A DNA stretch of 64,000 nt, from NCBI RefSeq assembly GCF_900105215.1, contig NZ_FOIP01000002.1, positions 868,001-932,000 on the forward strand, in the 5' to 3' direction. Made by a program: the position numbers and the translations under genes. A model generated the notes under the pieces. That model was not told the origin of the DNA, searched no databases, and saw only the letters and a program-made list of their open reading frames with translations. Positions 8,495 to 16,653 of the stretch are shown in pieces; the stretch's first letter is position 1; each line of letters starts with the position of its first letter. The DNA is from Lacrimispora sphenoides (GTDB taxonomy: Bacteria > Bacillota > Clostridia > Lachnospirales > Lachnospiraceae).

Positions 8495-9898
8495 TTAAAT
8501 ATCAAAACTAAAATACTTTATCGCATTGTTAAAGGAAATTCCCTCAATGATTTCTTTCAGAGAATCCTGATCATCCGGATACTCTCCGTTGTCTACCCAG
8601 CCGCCGACCAGCTCGCAGAGGATTCTGCGGAAGTATTCGTGTCTGGTATAAGATAAGAAGCTTCTGGAATCGGTAAGCATTCCGATGAAGTTTCCAAGGC
8701 AGCCTAAGTTAGCCAGAGATGTCATCTGCTCGGTCATGCCGGTCTTGTGATCATTAAACCACCATGCAGAACCCTGCTGGATCTTTCCTGGGAATTTGCT
8801 CTGGAAACAGCCAAGGATTGTGCCGATGGACGCGTTATCATTCGGATTTAAGGAGTAGATGATGGTTTTTGGAATCTCATCGGTTGCACTTAATGCATTT
8901 AAGAAATCAGCCATCTGTGCGGAAGGAGCGTAGTTGTTTATGCAGTCGAAACCGGTGTCTGGTCCCAGATTTTCAAATGCCATGGCATTGTTGTCACGCT
9001 TACAGCCGTAATGAAGCTGCATCACCCAGCCCATGCGGTTGTATTCCTTTGCTGCGAACAGCATGAAGGCAGTCTTATATTTTAATTCATCTTCTTTAGA
9101 GATTGCTTTGCCGGAAAGTCCGTTTGCAAAGATCGTATCAAGCTCGGCCTCATCAGCAGGAGCATACATAACATATTCAAGCGCATGGTCGGATACGCCG
9201 CAGCCCTGGCTGGTGAAATACTCCATACGGATCTTTAAAGCGGTTTTTAAGGAAGCGAAATCCTTGATTTCCACACCGCTGACATCAGATAATTTTGCCA
9301 TATAGGCGGCAAAATCCGGTTTTTCGATGTTCATGGCCTTGTCAGGTCTCCAGGCAGGAAGTACCTTTCCTTCAAAGGTTTTATCAGCTGCAATTTTCTG
9401 ATGCCATTCCAGGGTATCGGCAGGATCGTCGGTGGTACAGATCAGCTTGACATTTGACTGCCTGATGATGTTGCGGACGCTCATGGAATCCTCCTGAAGC
9501 TTATGATTGCACAGATTCCATACTTCTTCCGCTGTATTGCCGTTTAAATGGCCGGTATAGCCGAAATATCTCTGAAGCTCTAAGTGGCTCCAGTGGTAGA
9601 GCGGATTGCCGATCAGCTTCGGAAGAATCTCTGCCCATTTCTGAAATTTCTCACGGTCGGAAGCATCTCCTGTAATATATTTTTCATCCACGCCGCAGGA
9701 ACGCATCTGACGCCATTTGTAATGATCGCCGCCTAACCATACCTGGGTAATGGTGTCAAACTTGCGGTCTTCATAGATTTCCTGGGGGTTGATATGGCAG
9801 TGATAGTCTACGATAGGCATGTTTTCTGCATATGTGTGATAAAGCGATTTTGCTGAATCGGTTGACAGTAAAAAGTCCTTGTCCATAAACTGTTTCAT
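8495..9898 (-). CDS. uxaC: uronate isomerase
   Basis: UxaC (467 residues, usual length) interconverts D-glucuronate with D-fructuronate and D-galacturonate with D-tagaturonate. This is the first step of bacterial uronate breakdown. It is a TIM-barrel metal enzyme of the amidohydrolase superfamily; the metal-binding HxH is at residues 33-35 (DYHCHINP). An AGGAGG site precedes the ATG. It lies 29 bases behind the LacI-type regulator on the same strand, so the two form an operon. Downstream pathway genes (KDG kinase and KDPG aldolase) are transcribed divergently close by. The intermediate uronate reductases and dehydratases are not in the window. Confidence 0.95.
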   Translation of the reverse strand: MKQFMDKDFLLSTDSAKSLYHTYAENMPIVDYHCHINPQEIYEDRKFDTITQVWLGGDHYKWRQMRSCGVDEKYITGDASDREKFQKWAEILPKLIGNPLYHWSHLELQRYFGYTGHLNGNTAEEVWNLCNHKLQEDSMSVRNIIRQSNVKLICTTDDPADTLEWHQKIAADKTFEGKVLPAWRPDKAMNIEKPDFAAYMAKLSDVSGVEIKDFASLKTALKIRMEYFTSQGCGVSDHALEYVMYAPADEAELDTIFANGLSGKAISKEDELKYKTAFMLFAAKEYNRMGWVMQLHYGCKRDNNAMAFENLGPDTGFDCINNYAPSAQMADFLNALSATDEIPKTIIYSLNPNDNASIGTILGCFQSKFPGKIQQGSAWWFNDHKTGMTEQMTSLANLGCLGNFIGMLTDSRSFLSYTRHEYFRRILCELVGGWVDNGEYPDDQDSLKEIIEGISFNNAIKYFSFDI

Positions 9899-9927
9899 GA
9901 TAGAGAGTCCTCCTTCAATATGTGAAA

Positions 9928-10929
9928 TTAAAAATTAGTAGTACCTCGTTTTATCAGCTCCGGGGTGATGGTAGTTTTTCCCGGTACGTTTCCCTCTTCC
10001 AGAACCTTCATTAAAGTATTCACCGTGGTGGTGCAAATGGCTTCCACCTTATTGTCTACGGAAGTTATTTCCGGAGTTGTGCATCTGGAAAGAATGGAAT
10101 TGTTGTATCCGATGATGCTTAAATCCTTAGGGATCGTAAGCCCAGCCTTGTCTGCATATTTTACGGCTCCAACAGCCAGAATATCCTCGGAAGCCAGTAC
10201 TGCGTCGAAATAGACTCCGGAACGGGAAAGCATGTCCAGACGTTCCATGGCAGCATCTAAGTCCTTGCTGCAGAGTACCATAAGCTCGTCCCGGATCATA
10301 AAACCGGCATCTCTTACCGCGTCCCGGTAGCCGGAAAGCTTGTGTAAATTGCTGAAGGAGTTTCCGGAATAAAGATAAAGCACCGAGGAACGGCCGGAGC
10401 GGTAAAGCCGTAAAGCGGCATCGTAAACTGCGGCGTGGTCGTCACAGACCGTGCTGTAGATCTGCTCCCCCTCCAGCTGTCCGTTTACCAGCATAATGGG
10501 GAGATTCTTTGCTGCTTCCAGAAGATAGGCATTGTCCTTTGGCTTTGCTTCTATATAATGGGAACCGGTCAGGATGATGGCATCCACCCGTTTGGAACGC
10601 AAAAGTTCCAGATACTTCTTCTTGGTTTCAGGAAGATAGCCTGTGCAGCAGAGAATGGAATCATATCCGTTGCCCCGTAATTCCTTTTCCAGATAATAGA
10701 TGGCTTCCGCCAGCCATGGGTCGGAAGAATCGGCGCACATGATTCCAATGGTCTTCATCGTATTTAGCCCCAGGCTTCTGGCGAATACATTGGGGGTGTA
10801 ACCCAGCTCTTCCATGACGGCGAGAACCCGCTTCCTGGTTTTCTCGCTGACATTGGGATTTCCGTTGATAACGCGGGAAACGGTGGCAATCGATACGTGA
10901 GCATGTTCGGAAACATCATAGATATTCAA
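9928..10929 (-). CDS. LacI-family regulator of uronate metabolism
   Basis: A 333-residue LacI/GalR repressor. The N-terminal helix-turn-helix (IYDVSEHAHVSIATVSRVINGN) includes the hinge region, and a periplasmic-binding-protein-like sensor domain follows. I place the start at a TTG (10929), which has GGAGG exactly 8 bases upstream and gives the usual N-terminus MNIYDV. The upstream ATG at 10935 is only 2 bases from that site. The gene is co-transcribed with uxaC, so the inducer is likely a uronate or a pathway intermediate; that is inferred from context. Its own promoter carries a palindrome, which suggests autoregulation. Confidence 0.88.
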   Translation of the reverse strand: MNIYDVSEHAHVSIATVSRVINGNPNVSEKTRKRVLAVMEELGYTPNVFARSLGLNTMKTIGIMCADSSDPWLAEAIYYLEKELRGNGYDSILCCTGYLPETKKKYLELLRSKRVDAIILTGSHYIEAKPKDNAYLLEAAKNLPIMLVNGQLEGEQIYSTVCDDHAAVYDAALRLYRSGRSSVLYLYSGNSFSNLHKLSGYRDAVRDAGFMIRDELMVLCSKDLDAAMERLDMLSRSGVYFDAVLASEDILAVGAVKYADKAGLTIPKDLSIIGYNNSILSRCTTPEITSVDNKVEAICTTTVNTLMKVLEEGNVPGKTTITPELIKRGTTNF

Positions 10930-10948
10930 AAACATCACCTCCGTAATT

Positions 10949-11000
10949 GTAAGTATTTACATACCCAGTTCATTATACATAATTATGATAAATATTACAA
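10949..11000 (-). promoter_or_regulatory. promoter and operator of the lacI-uxaC operon
   Basis: On the minus strand the -35 is TTGTAA (11000-10995) and the -10 is a perfect TATAAT (10977-10972), spaced 17 bases. Just past the predicted start point is the near-palindrome TGTAAGTATTTACA (10949-10962). Its position fits repression by a LacI-family protein. Confidence 0.65.
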
Positions 11001-11048
11001 TCCCTGATTTATTGTTTTCGTAAATAAACCAACAAAATCCCTATCATT

Positions 11049-11063
11049 TTGTAAACGCTTACA
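11049..11063. promoter_or_regulatory. candidate CcpA cre site
   Basis: TTGTAAACGCTTACA matches the catabolite-responsive element consensus wTGnAAnCGnWnnCw at every fixed position. It lies in the divergent gap between the two uronate operons, where carbon catabolite control by CcpA would be expected. Confidence 0.55.
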
Positions 11064-11067
11064 AATG

Positions 11068-11119
11068 TTTCGTATATGCGAAAATCATCTTGCTTTTTTC
11101 CGGTTTTCCGGAGTATACT
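11068..11119 (+). promoter_or_regulatory. iclR promoter with upstream palindrome
   Basis: The -35 TTGCTT (11090-11095) and the -10 TATACT (11114-11119) are 18 bases apart. The palindrome TTTCGTATATGCGAAA (11068-11083) ends 6 bases before the -35. The same core recurs in front of the KDPG aldolase gene, so it is probably the binding site of the IclR regulator encoded here. Confidence 0.6.
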
Positions 11120-11144
11120 AGGACATAGAAATGGAGGCCAAACC

Positions 11145-11906
11145 ATGAAACTAAACAGAACGACTCAAAGAACCGTTGAGATCTTAAAGCTGATCTCCAG
11201 AACACCGGAGGGAGCGACTCTGGACGATCTATGTGAAAAGCTGGATCTGCCCAAGACCAGCGCCTACGATATTGTGACAACCCTTGCCGAGATGGGCATG
11301 GTGAATGTAGCAAGGGGACAAAAGCAGAATTATACCATAGGCTTAATGGCCTACCGCATCGGGATTAATTATACCAATAATCTGGATTTTATCGGAATCA
11401 TTGAGCCGGTGCTCAAGGCATTTTCCAAGGAAGTGGGAAAAACGGTATTTTTTGGGATTCCGTCGGATCATCATGTGGTATACATATGTAAGTTCGAACC
11501 GGAAAACCCTATTATAACCACAGCCACCGTTGGTTCTAAGAATCCCATGTATTGTACCTCTCTTGGAAAAGTGATTCTCGCCTACAGCGATGAGGAGGCC
11601 AGAGAGCAGATGATCAACCGGCTGAAATTCACTCAGTACACCGAGAGAACCATCAGAAACAAAGGGCAGCTTCTGGAAGAACTGAAGCAGGTAAGGGAAA
11701 GAGGCTATGCATTTGATGCCAGGGAGATGGAGGAGCATATGCAGTGTGTGGGGGCCCCGGTTTTTGACCGGGATGGCAATGTGCTGGGAGCCATCAGCGT
11801 ATCCAGTCTTTATAAGCCTTCGAATGATTATGAGGCTTTGGGAAAGCTGGTTTCAGAAAAGAGCATGGAGGTTTCCCGTTTGTTAGGCTTTCTTGGAAAA
11901 ATATAA
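11145..11906 (+). CDS. IclR-family regulator (KdgR-like)
   Basis: A 253-residue IclR-family repressor. The N-terminal winged helix (TTQRTVEILKLISRTPEGATLDDLCEKLDLPKTSAYDIV, about residues 5-45) is followed by a GAF-like effector domain. I chose the ATG at 11145, with GGAGG 7 bases upstream. Position next to KDPG aldolase and KDG kinase suggests it senses 2-keto-3-deoxygluconate, as KdgR does. That is a context-based inference. A 14-base palindrome shared by its own promoter and the next gene's leader is the likely operator. Confidence 0.85.
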   Translation: MKLNRTTQRTVEILKLISRTPEGATLDDLCEKLDLPKTSAYDIVTTLAEMGMVNVARGQKQNYTIGLMAYRIGINYTNNLDFIGIIEPVLKAFSKEVGKTVFFGIPSDHHVVYICKFEPENPIITTATVGSKNPMYCTSLGKVILAYSDEEAREQMINRLKFTQYTERTIRNKGQLLEELKQVRERGYAFDAREMEEHMQCVGAPVFDRDGNVLGAISVSSLYKPSNDYEALGKLVSEKSMEVSRLLGFLGKI

Positions 11907-11916
11907 GGAATACCTG

Positions 11917-11991
11917 TTGACAAAATGGATGGAAACGATTAATATTTCAAGTATAGGAATCGTAAATATGAAATTAATTCGTATATACGAA
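11917..11991 (+). promoter_or_regulatory. promoter and operator of the KDPG aldolase operon
   Basis: A near-consensus promoter: -35 TTGACA (11917-11922), a 17-base spacer and -10 TAATAT (11940-11945). The palindrome TTCGTATATACGAA (11978-11991) lies about 27 bases past the start point. It shares the core TTCGTATATrCGAA with 11069-11082, which fits road-block repression by the IclR protein. Confidence 0.7.
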
Positions 11992-12013
11992 ATTGAAGAA
12001 GGAGAGTATAAGG

Positions 12014-12667
12014 ATGATGAAAAAAGAACAGGTTTTATCAAAGATGAAAAAAGACTGTCTTGTAGCTGTTGTTCGTGCAAAAGACTTTGAGCAGGGCGAG
12101 AAGGTAGTAGACGCCATCATTGCAGGCGGCATCAATTTTATTGAAATCACAATGACCATGGATGAAGGAAATCCAATTGAATTCATCGCAAAAATGTCTG
12201 AAAAATATAGAAAAAATGAAGATGTTGTTATTGGGGCAGGTACAGTTCTTGACCCGGAAACAGCAAGAGCAGCAATCCTTGCAGGTGCTAATTATGTCGT
12301 AAGCCCAGGCTTAAATGTAGAAACCATCAAGCTTTGCAACCGTTACAGAGTTCCTATGCTTCCAGGCGTTATGACACCTACCGAAGCAATTACCGCATTG
12401 GAGTGCGGCTGTGACGTTATTAAGATCTTCCCAGGTAACATCATGGGACCGGATGCGATCAGCTCCTTTAAAGGACCCCTTCCTCAGGGTGACTTCATGC
12501 CATCCGGCGGCGTTGACGTTGACAACGTTGATAAGTGGATCAAGGCAGGAGCCTATGCTGTTGGTACCGGAAGCAGCTTGACAAAGGGCGCTAAGACAGG
12601 TGATTTTGCAGCAGTAACAGCGAAGGCAAAAGAATTTGTTGAGGCAGTAGCAGCAGCTCGCAAATAA
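12014..12667 (+). CDS. eda: 2-keto-3-deoxy-6-phosphogluconate aldolase
   Basis: KDPG aldolase (217 residues) splits 2-keto-3-deoxy-6-phosphogluconate to pyruvate and glyceraldehyde 3-phosphate. It is a class I TIM-barrel aldolase. The Schiff-base Lys is K137 in DVIKIFPGN, and GAGTVLD and SPGLN motifs are present. The ATG at 12014 (followed by a second ATG) has GAAGGAGAG upstream. An in-frame TTG at 11993 overlaps the operator and is not credible. Codon choice is strongly biased, which suggests high expression. The KDG kinase gene follows after 48 bases. Confidence 0.95.
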   Translation: MMKKEQVLSKMKKDCLVAVVRAKDFEQGEKVVDAIIAGGINFIEITMTMDEGNPIEFIAKMSEKYRKNEDVVIGAGTVLDPETARAAILAGANYVVSPGLNVETIKLCNRYRVPMLPGVMTPTEAITALECGCDVIKIFPGNIMGPDAISSFKGPLPQGDFMPSGGVDVDNVDKWIKAGAYAVGTGSSLTKGAKTGDFAAVTAKAKEFVEAVAAARK

Positions 12668-12715
12668 AAAACTAATTATAAAAAATAATAATAGAATTTT
12701 AGGAGAGTATACAAA

Positions 12716-13747
12716 ATGGCAAAACTTGTAACCATGGGCGAGATCATGTTAAGATTATCTACCCCCAATAATGAGAAATTTATTCAGGCAGATGAGTTTG
12801 ATGTAAACTATGGCGGCGGAGAAGCTAACGTAGCTGTTTCCTTAGCAAACTATGGACATGAAGTTGAATTTGTAACAGCAGTTCCGAAGAACCCCATCGG
12901 TGAGTGTGCGGTAGCTGCTTTAAGAAAATACAACGTAGGAACAAAGCACATTGCAAAATGCGGCGAAAGACTTGGTATCTACTTTTTAGAGACAGGTTCA
13001 GCCATGAGAGCATCTGCAGTTGTATACGACAGAGCACATTCCTCCATCGCCACAGCAACTGCAGCAAATTTTAACTTTGACGAGATTTTTAAGGATGCAG
13101 ATTGGTTCCATTTCACAGGAATCACACCGGCAGTAAGCGATGAAGCGGCAGAACTGACTGAAGCAGCTTTAAAGGCAGCTAAGGCTCATGGAGTAACCGT
13201 TTCCGTAGACTTAAACTTCCGTAAGAAATTATGGTCTTCTGAGAAGGCTCAGAAAGTTATGACAAACCTGATGCAGTACGTTGATGTGTGCATCGGTAAC
13301 GAAGAGGATGCAGAAAAGGTACTTGGCTTTAAGCCAGGCAACACCGATGTAACTTCCGGCGAACTGGAATTACAGGGTTATGTAGACATCTTCAATCAGA
13401 TGATCGATAAGTTTAACTTCAAATATGTGATCAGCTCCCTGCGTGAAAGCTACTCAGCTTCCGATAACGGCTGGTCTGCATGCATCATGGATGGCGCAAC
13501 CCGTGAGTTCTACCACTCCAAAAAATACCGCGTTACCCCTATCGTTGACCGTGTAGGCGGCGGCGATTCCTTCGCAGCTGGCGTAATCTGCGGCCTGGCT
13601 GACGGTAAGGACTTTAAGGGTGCTCTGGAGTTTGGTGTTGCAGCATCTGCATTAAAGCACACCATTCCTGGAGACTTTAACCTGGTAACCAGAGAAGACG
13701 TAGATACTCTGGCTGGCGGTGACGGTTCAGGACGTGTTCAGAGATAA
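12716..13747 (+). CDS. kdgK: 2-keto-3-deoxygluconate kinase
   Basis: A PfkB/ribokinase-family sugar kinase of 343 residues. It probably phosphorylates 2-keto-3-deoxygluconate to KDPG for the aldolase encoded just upstream. The N-terminal MGEIMLRLS and the C-terminal signature DRVGGGDSFAAGVICGL, with its catalytic Asp and anion hole, are intact. An AGGAG site precedes the ATG. A strong terminator follows after about 15 bases. The assignment as KDG kinase rests on the neighbours and on similarity to clostridial KdgK. Confidence 0.9.
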   Translation: MAKLVTMGEIMLRLSTPNNEKFIQADEFDVNYGGGEANVAVSLANYGHEVEFVTAVPKNPIGECAVAALRKYNVGTKHIAKCGERLGIYFLETGSAMRASAVVYDRAHSSIATATAANFNFDEIFKDADWFHFTGITPAVSDEAAELTEAALKAAKAHGVTVSVDLNFRKKLWSSEKAQKVMTNLMQYVDVCIGNEEDAEKVLGFKPGNTDVTSGELELQGYVDIFNQMIDKFNFKYVISSLRESYSASDNGWSACIMDGATREFYHSKKYRVTPIVDRVGGGDSFAAGVICGLADGKDFKGALEFGVAASALKHTIPGDFNLVTREDVDTLAGGDGSGRVQR

Positions 13748-13762
13748 TCGATAAGAAATAGA

Positions 13763-13792
13763 GAAGGGGAGTCATTGGGCAATGACTCCCCT
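13763..13792 (+). terminator. terminator between the two PfkB kinases
   Basis: A perfect 13-bp stem, AAGGGGAGTCATT with AATGACTCCCCTT, and a GGGC loop are followed by TTAAAAAA. It lies just after kdgK and only 28 bases before the next kinase. It probably lowers, rather than stops, expression of that kinase, since I see no separate promoter. Confidence 0.85.
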
Positions 13793-13820
13793 TTTAAAAA
13801 ACTATGGAGGAAAGTTCAAG

Positions 13821-14846
13821 ATGAGTGACAGACCTTTTGATTTACTGAGCCTTGGAGAATTGTTGTTACGCTTGTCTCCAGAAGGTGTGGAACGGCTTGT
13901 CCGGGGAGATTCCTTTCAAAAACAGGTGGGCGGGGCAGAACTTAATGTTGCCGTAGGCGCGGCTCTTTTAGGGCTTCATACCGGCGTGGTTACCCAGCTT
14001 CCGTTTAATGATATAGGAAATTTTGTAAAGAGCAAAGTCCGTTCCTATGGAATCAGTGATGACTATTTTGTTTACGATAACAGCTCGAACGCAAGACTTG
14101 GGCTATATTATTATGAATACGGAGCATATCCAAGAAAACCCAAGGTCATTTACGACAGAAAGAACAGTTCTTTTGTCCAGATCAGCACCTCTTCGTTCCC
14201 TGAGGAGATGTATACGGCAACTACCTGTTTCCACACCACAGGAATCACCCTGGCTTTGTGTGAAAATACCAGGAAGACAGCCATTGATATGATCAAAAAG
14301 TTCAAGAAGACAGGAACCATCATTTCCTTCGATGTGAATTTCCGCGGCAATCTCTGGACCGGAGAGGAAGCCAGAGCATGCATTGAAGAGATTCTTCCCT
14401 ATGTGGATATTTTCTTCTGCTCAGAAGAAACGGCCAGACTGACCTTTAAGAAGGAAGGGACCGTTAAGGAAATGATGAAGAGCTTTACGGAGGAATATCC
14501 CATTTCCGTTGTGGCTTCCACCCAAAGGATTGTGCACAGCCCCAAGAGCCATACCTTTGGCTCCGTGATTTACGATGCTTCCAGAAAAGAATATTATGAG
14601 GAAGACCCATACCACAACATTGATGTTGTCGACCGGATCGGAAGTGGAGATGCTTATATTGCAGGTGCTCTTTATGGACTTTTAAGCAGCGGAGGGGACT
14701 GCATGAAGGCAGTCCAGTACGGCAATGCAACCGCAGCTTTAAAGAATACCATACCAGGAGATCTTCCTACTTCGGATTTAAGTGAGGTCAATACCGTTAT
14801 AAAAGACCATAATGACAAGGGACCTCAGAGCGAGATGAGCAGATAA
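13821..14846 (+). CDS. second PfkB-family sugar kinase
   Basis: A PfkB-family carbohydrate kinase of 341 residues, clearly related to but diverged from the KDG kinase upstream. It keeps SLGELLLRLSPEG at the N-terminus and the catalytic signature DRIGSGDAYIAGALYGL. I chose the ATG at 13821 with GGAGG upstream. An earlier in-frame ATG at 13782 lies within the terminator stem. It sits behind that terminator and is followed by its own. It could be an accessory KDG kinase or act on a related keto-sugar acid; sequence alone does not decide. Confidence 0.85.
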   Translation: MSDRPFDLLSLGELLLRLSPEGVERLVRGDSFQKQVGGAELNVAVGAALLGLHTGVVTQLPFNDIGNFVKSKVRSYGISDDYFVYDNSSNARLGLYYYEYGAYPRKPKVIYDRKNSSFVQISTSSFPEEMYTATTCFHTTGITLALCENTRKTAIDMIKKFKKTGTIISFDVNFRGNLWTGEEARACIEEILPYVDIFFCSEETARLTFKKEGTVKEMMKSFTEEYPISVVASTQRIVHSPKSHTFGSVIYDASRKEYYEEDPYHNIDVVDRIGSGDAYIAGALYGLLSSGGDCMKAVQYGNATAALKNTIPGDLPTSDLSEVNTVIKDHNDKGPQSEMSR

Positions 14847-14866
14847 AATAAAGGTAATACCGGCAG

Positions 14867-14898
14867 ATGAGGCAGGATTTCCAGAAATCCTGCCTCAT
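14867..14898 (+). terminator. terminator after the second kinase
   Basis: A 14-bp stem, ATGAGGCAGGATTT with AAATCCTGCCTCAT, has a 4-base loop and is followed by TTTTCAT. It is a clear intrinsic terminator. Confidence 0.88.
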
Positions 14899-15021
14899 TT
14901 TCATATTCAGTCCTGTGATTGACAAATTACAGAAGCAGGGCATTAATCCAACTTTTCAATTTAAACCTTTAAATAAAAAATGACTAATAAAAAAAGAATT
15001 AGATAAATTATAATTAAAATA

Positions 15022-15175
15022 TTGACAAATAAATAAAAAGATTATATATTAAAGTTGTACATTATAGTGTATATTTTTTTTGAAATTTAATTTAAACGAT
15101 TAAATGGATTATGTATGGCTGATAGATATTAATATCAATCAGCCAAAATTTAAAAAAGTTATTTAATCGTTTAAA
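15022..15175 (+). promoter_or_regulatory. promoter and paired operators of the sugar ABC operon
   Basis: The promoter is -35 TTGACA (15022-15027), 17 bases, then -10 TATATT (15045-15050). Two 16-base LacI-type palindromes lie downstream: ATTTAAACGATTAAAT (15090-15105) and its exact reverse complement ATTTAATCGTTTAAAT (15161-15176). They are 71 bases apart centre to centre. Between them, 15116-15145 is a 30-base palindrome (arms TGGCTGAT and ATCAGCCA around GATATTAATATC) with a single mismatched pair. The LacI gene at 18505 is the likely repressor. The rest of 14899-15208 is AT-rich and non-coding. Confidence 0.7.
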
Positions 15176-15208
15176 TAAAAAATAATATAATTTATTGGAG
15201 GGTTTATT

Positions 15209-16525
15209 ATGGGAAGAAAGAAATTACTGGCATTGCTTCTGTCAACAGCTGTGGCATGTGGTTCATTAGCCGGCTGCGGCGCCAAGGGAACAGAAAAGCC
15301 GGAAGGGACTGTGGCTGGAAGTACTGAATCAAAGGCAGGGGAAAGCAGTAAGACAGATTCAGCCGAAGCAGGAAAGAAGGTAACCATTGCGGTCTGGAAT
15401 GAGCCGAGTAAAGACGAAGCACTTAATATGTATTTACAGGCTGAAAAAGCAACAGGTATTGACGTGGAAGTGACAGTAATCCCGGAAAGTGATTATTCTT
15501 CTAAATTGAACCAGATGGTTTCAACCGGGAATGATTCCGTTGACATCTATGTGATCTGGGAAAATGACATCGCTAACTTTGCCCAGGTAGGAGGAATTAT
15601 TCCGCTTGATGATTATCTGGCCAAATCCACAATTAAAACGGATGATTTTATTGATGCGGTAGCAAAGCTGTCTGAGGGCCTGGGCGGTACCTATGGTTTG
15701 CCGTGGTGTGCGGCTACGGAAATTCTGTATTACAACCAGGATATGTTTGATGCAGCAGGCATTGCCTACCCGACGAATGACTGGTCTTATGCAGATTATA
15801 AGGCAGCGGCAGAGAAGCTTACCCAAAAGGCAGCTGACGGCACGACTGAGGTATATGGAAGCGCACTTCCCAACACTCAGACCTGGTGGGCAGGGATCGG
15901 CGGTGCAGGAGATCAGGTTTTTGACCCGGCCAAGGGCCAGATGGTGATCGGCGACGGTGCAGTTTCTTTTGTCTCCGATGTGACACAGATGGTCAAAAAC
16001 GGCATCATGCCGGAACCTTCTTCCGATACTGCAGATCTTTTTGCAGCCGGAAAAGCGGCTATGAGCTGGCAGGGAAGCTGGAATATCGGAACTTATGGCA
16101 GCGGTCTTGCCTTTAACTGGGATATAGCCTCAATACCTACCGACAAACTGAAATATAACACGTTACATACCGGTTTTTACAGCATTAACGCAAAGAGCAA
16201 GAATCAGGATTCCGCGTTTAAGGTAATTGAATACCTGATGGGAGAGGAAGGGCAGGCCATTAACTCTAAGGCAAGCGGCAATCCTTCTGCAATCAAATCC
16301 ATAGCAGAAAAAGGAGACTGGAAGGTGGAGAGCGTAACTACAATAGAAAACTGGGATGCCATAACAGACTCCTTAAAAGCCGGCGTATTTGGATATACAT
16401 GCTTGCCATCCGGCGTAACCAACAATGCGATCAGTGAATTTAACTCAGCGGTATTAGGACAGAAAACTCCGGAAGATGCGGTTAAGAATGCTTCCCAGTA
16501 TGCAAAGGAGACGATTGGCTATTAA
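15209..16525 (+). CDS. sugar ABC transporter substrate-binding lipoprotein
   Basis: A 438-residue extracytoplasmic solute-binding protein of the SBP family 1 (maltose/multiple-sugar type). The N-terminus is a lipoprotein signal (KKLLALLLSTAVACGSLAGC), with lipobox LAGC and Cys about residue 23. A Gly/Ser/Glu-rich linker follows. An AGGG ribosome site lies 8 bases before the ATG. It heads an operon with two permeases, a LacI regulator and a GH127 beta-L-arabinofuranosidase, so arabinose-containing oligosaccharides are the likely ligands; that is inference. The ATPase is not in the operon; a shared MsmK-type ATPase is usual for this class. Confidence 0.9.
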   Translation: MGRKKLLALLLSTAVACGSLAGCGAKGTEKPEGTVAGSTESKAGESSKTDSAEAGKKVTIAVWNEPSKDEALNMYLQAEKATGIDVEVTVIPESDYSSKLNQMVSTGNDSVDIYVIWENDIANFAQVGGIIPLDDYLAKSTIKTDDFIDAVAKLSEGLGGTYGLPWCAATEILYYNQDMFDAAGIAYPTNDWSYADYKAAAEKLTQKAADGTTEVYGSALPNTQTWWAGIGGAGDQVFDPAKGQMVIGDGAVSFVSDVTQMVKNGIMPEPSSDTADLFAAGKAAMSWQGSWNIGTYGSGLAFNWDIASIPTDKLKYNTLHTGFYSINAKSKNQDSAFKVIEYLMGEEGQAINSKASGNPSAIKSIAEKGDWKVESVTTIENWDAITDSLKAGVFGYTCLPSGVTNNAISEFNSAVLGQKTPEDAVKNASQYAKETIGY

Positions 16526-16567
16526 GCTTTCATAAGGCCAGATGAAATAATTAAGCCAGGTACAGGA

Positions 16568-16608
16568 ACGGCCGCAGAACAGACGGAAAGCGGAAGGGAA
16601 GCGGCCGT
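16568..16608 (+). other. intercistronic hairpin between binding protein and permease genes
   Basis: Inverted arms ACGGCCGC (16568-16575) and GCGGCCGT (16601-16608) lie between the binding-protein and permease genes. There is no U-run. Such stems often protect or partly terminate the abundant binding-protein mRNA; the role here is inferred. Confidence 0.5.
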
Positions 16609-16653
16609 AAAGAGAAATCATTTGTGCCTTTAAGTGAAAGGATCGTGAATGCT

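Noticed and set aside
11883..12186. Small open frames around the eda promoter on both strands.
   Set aside because: They overlap the promoter and operator, lack ribosome sites and resemble no protein.
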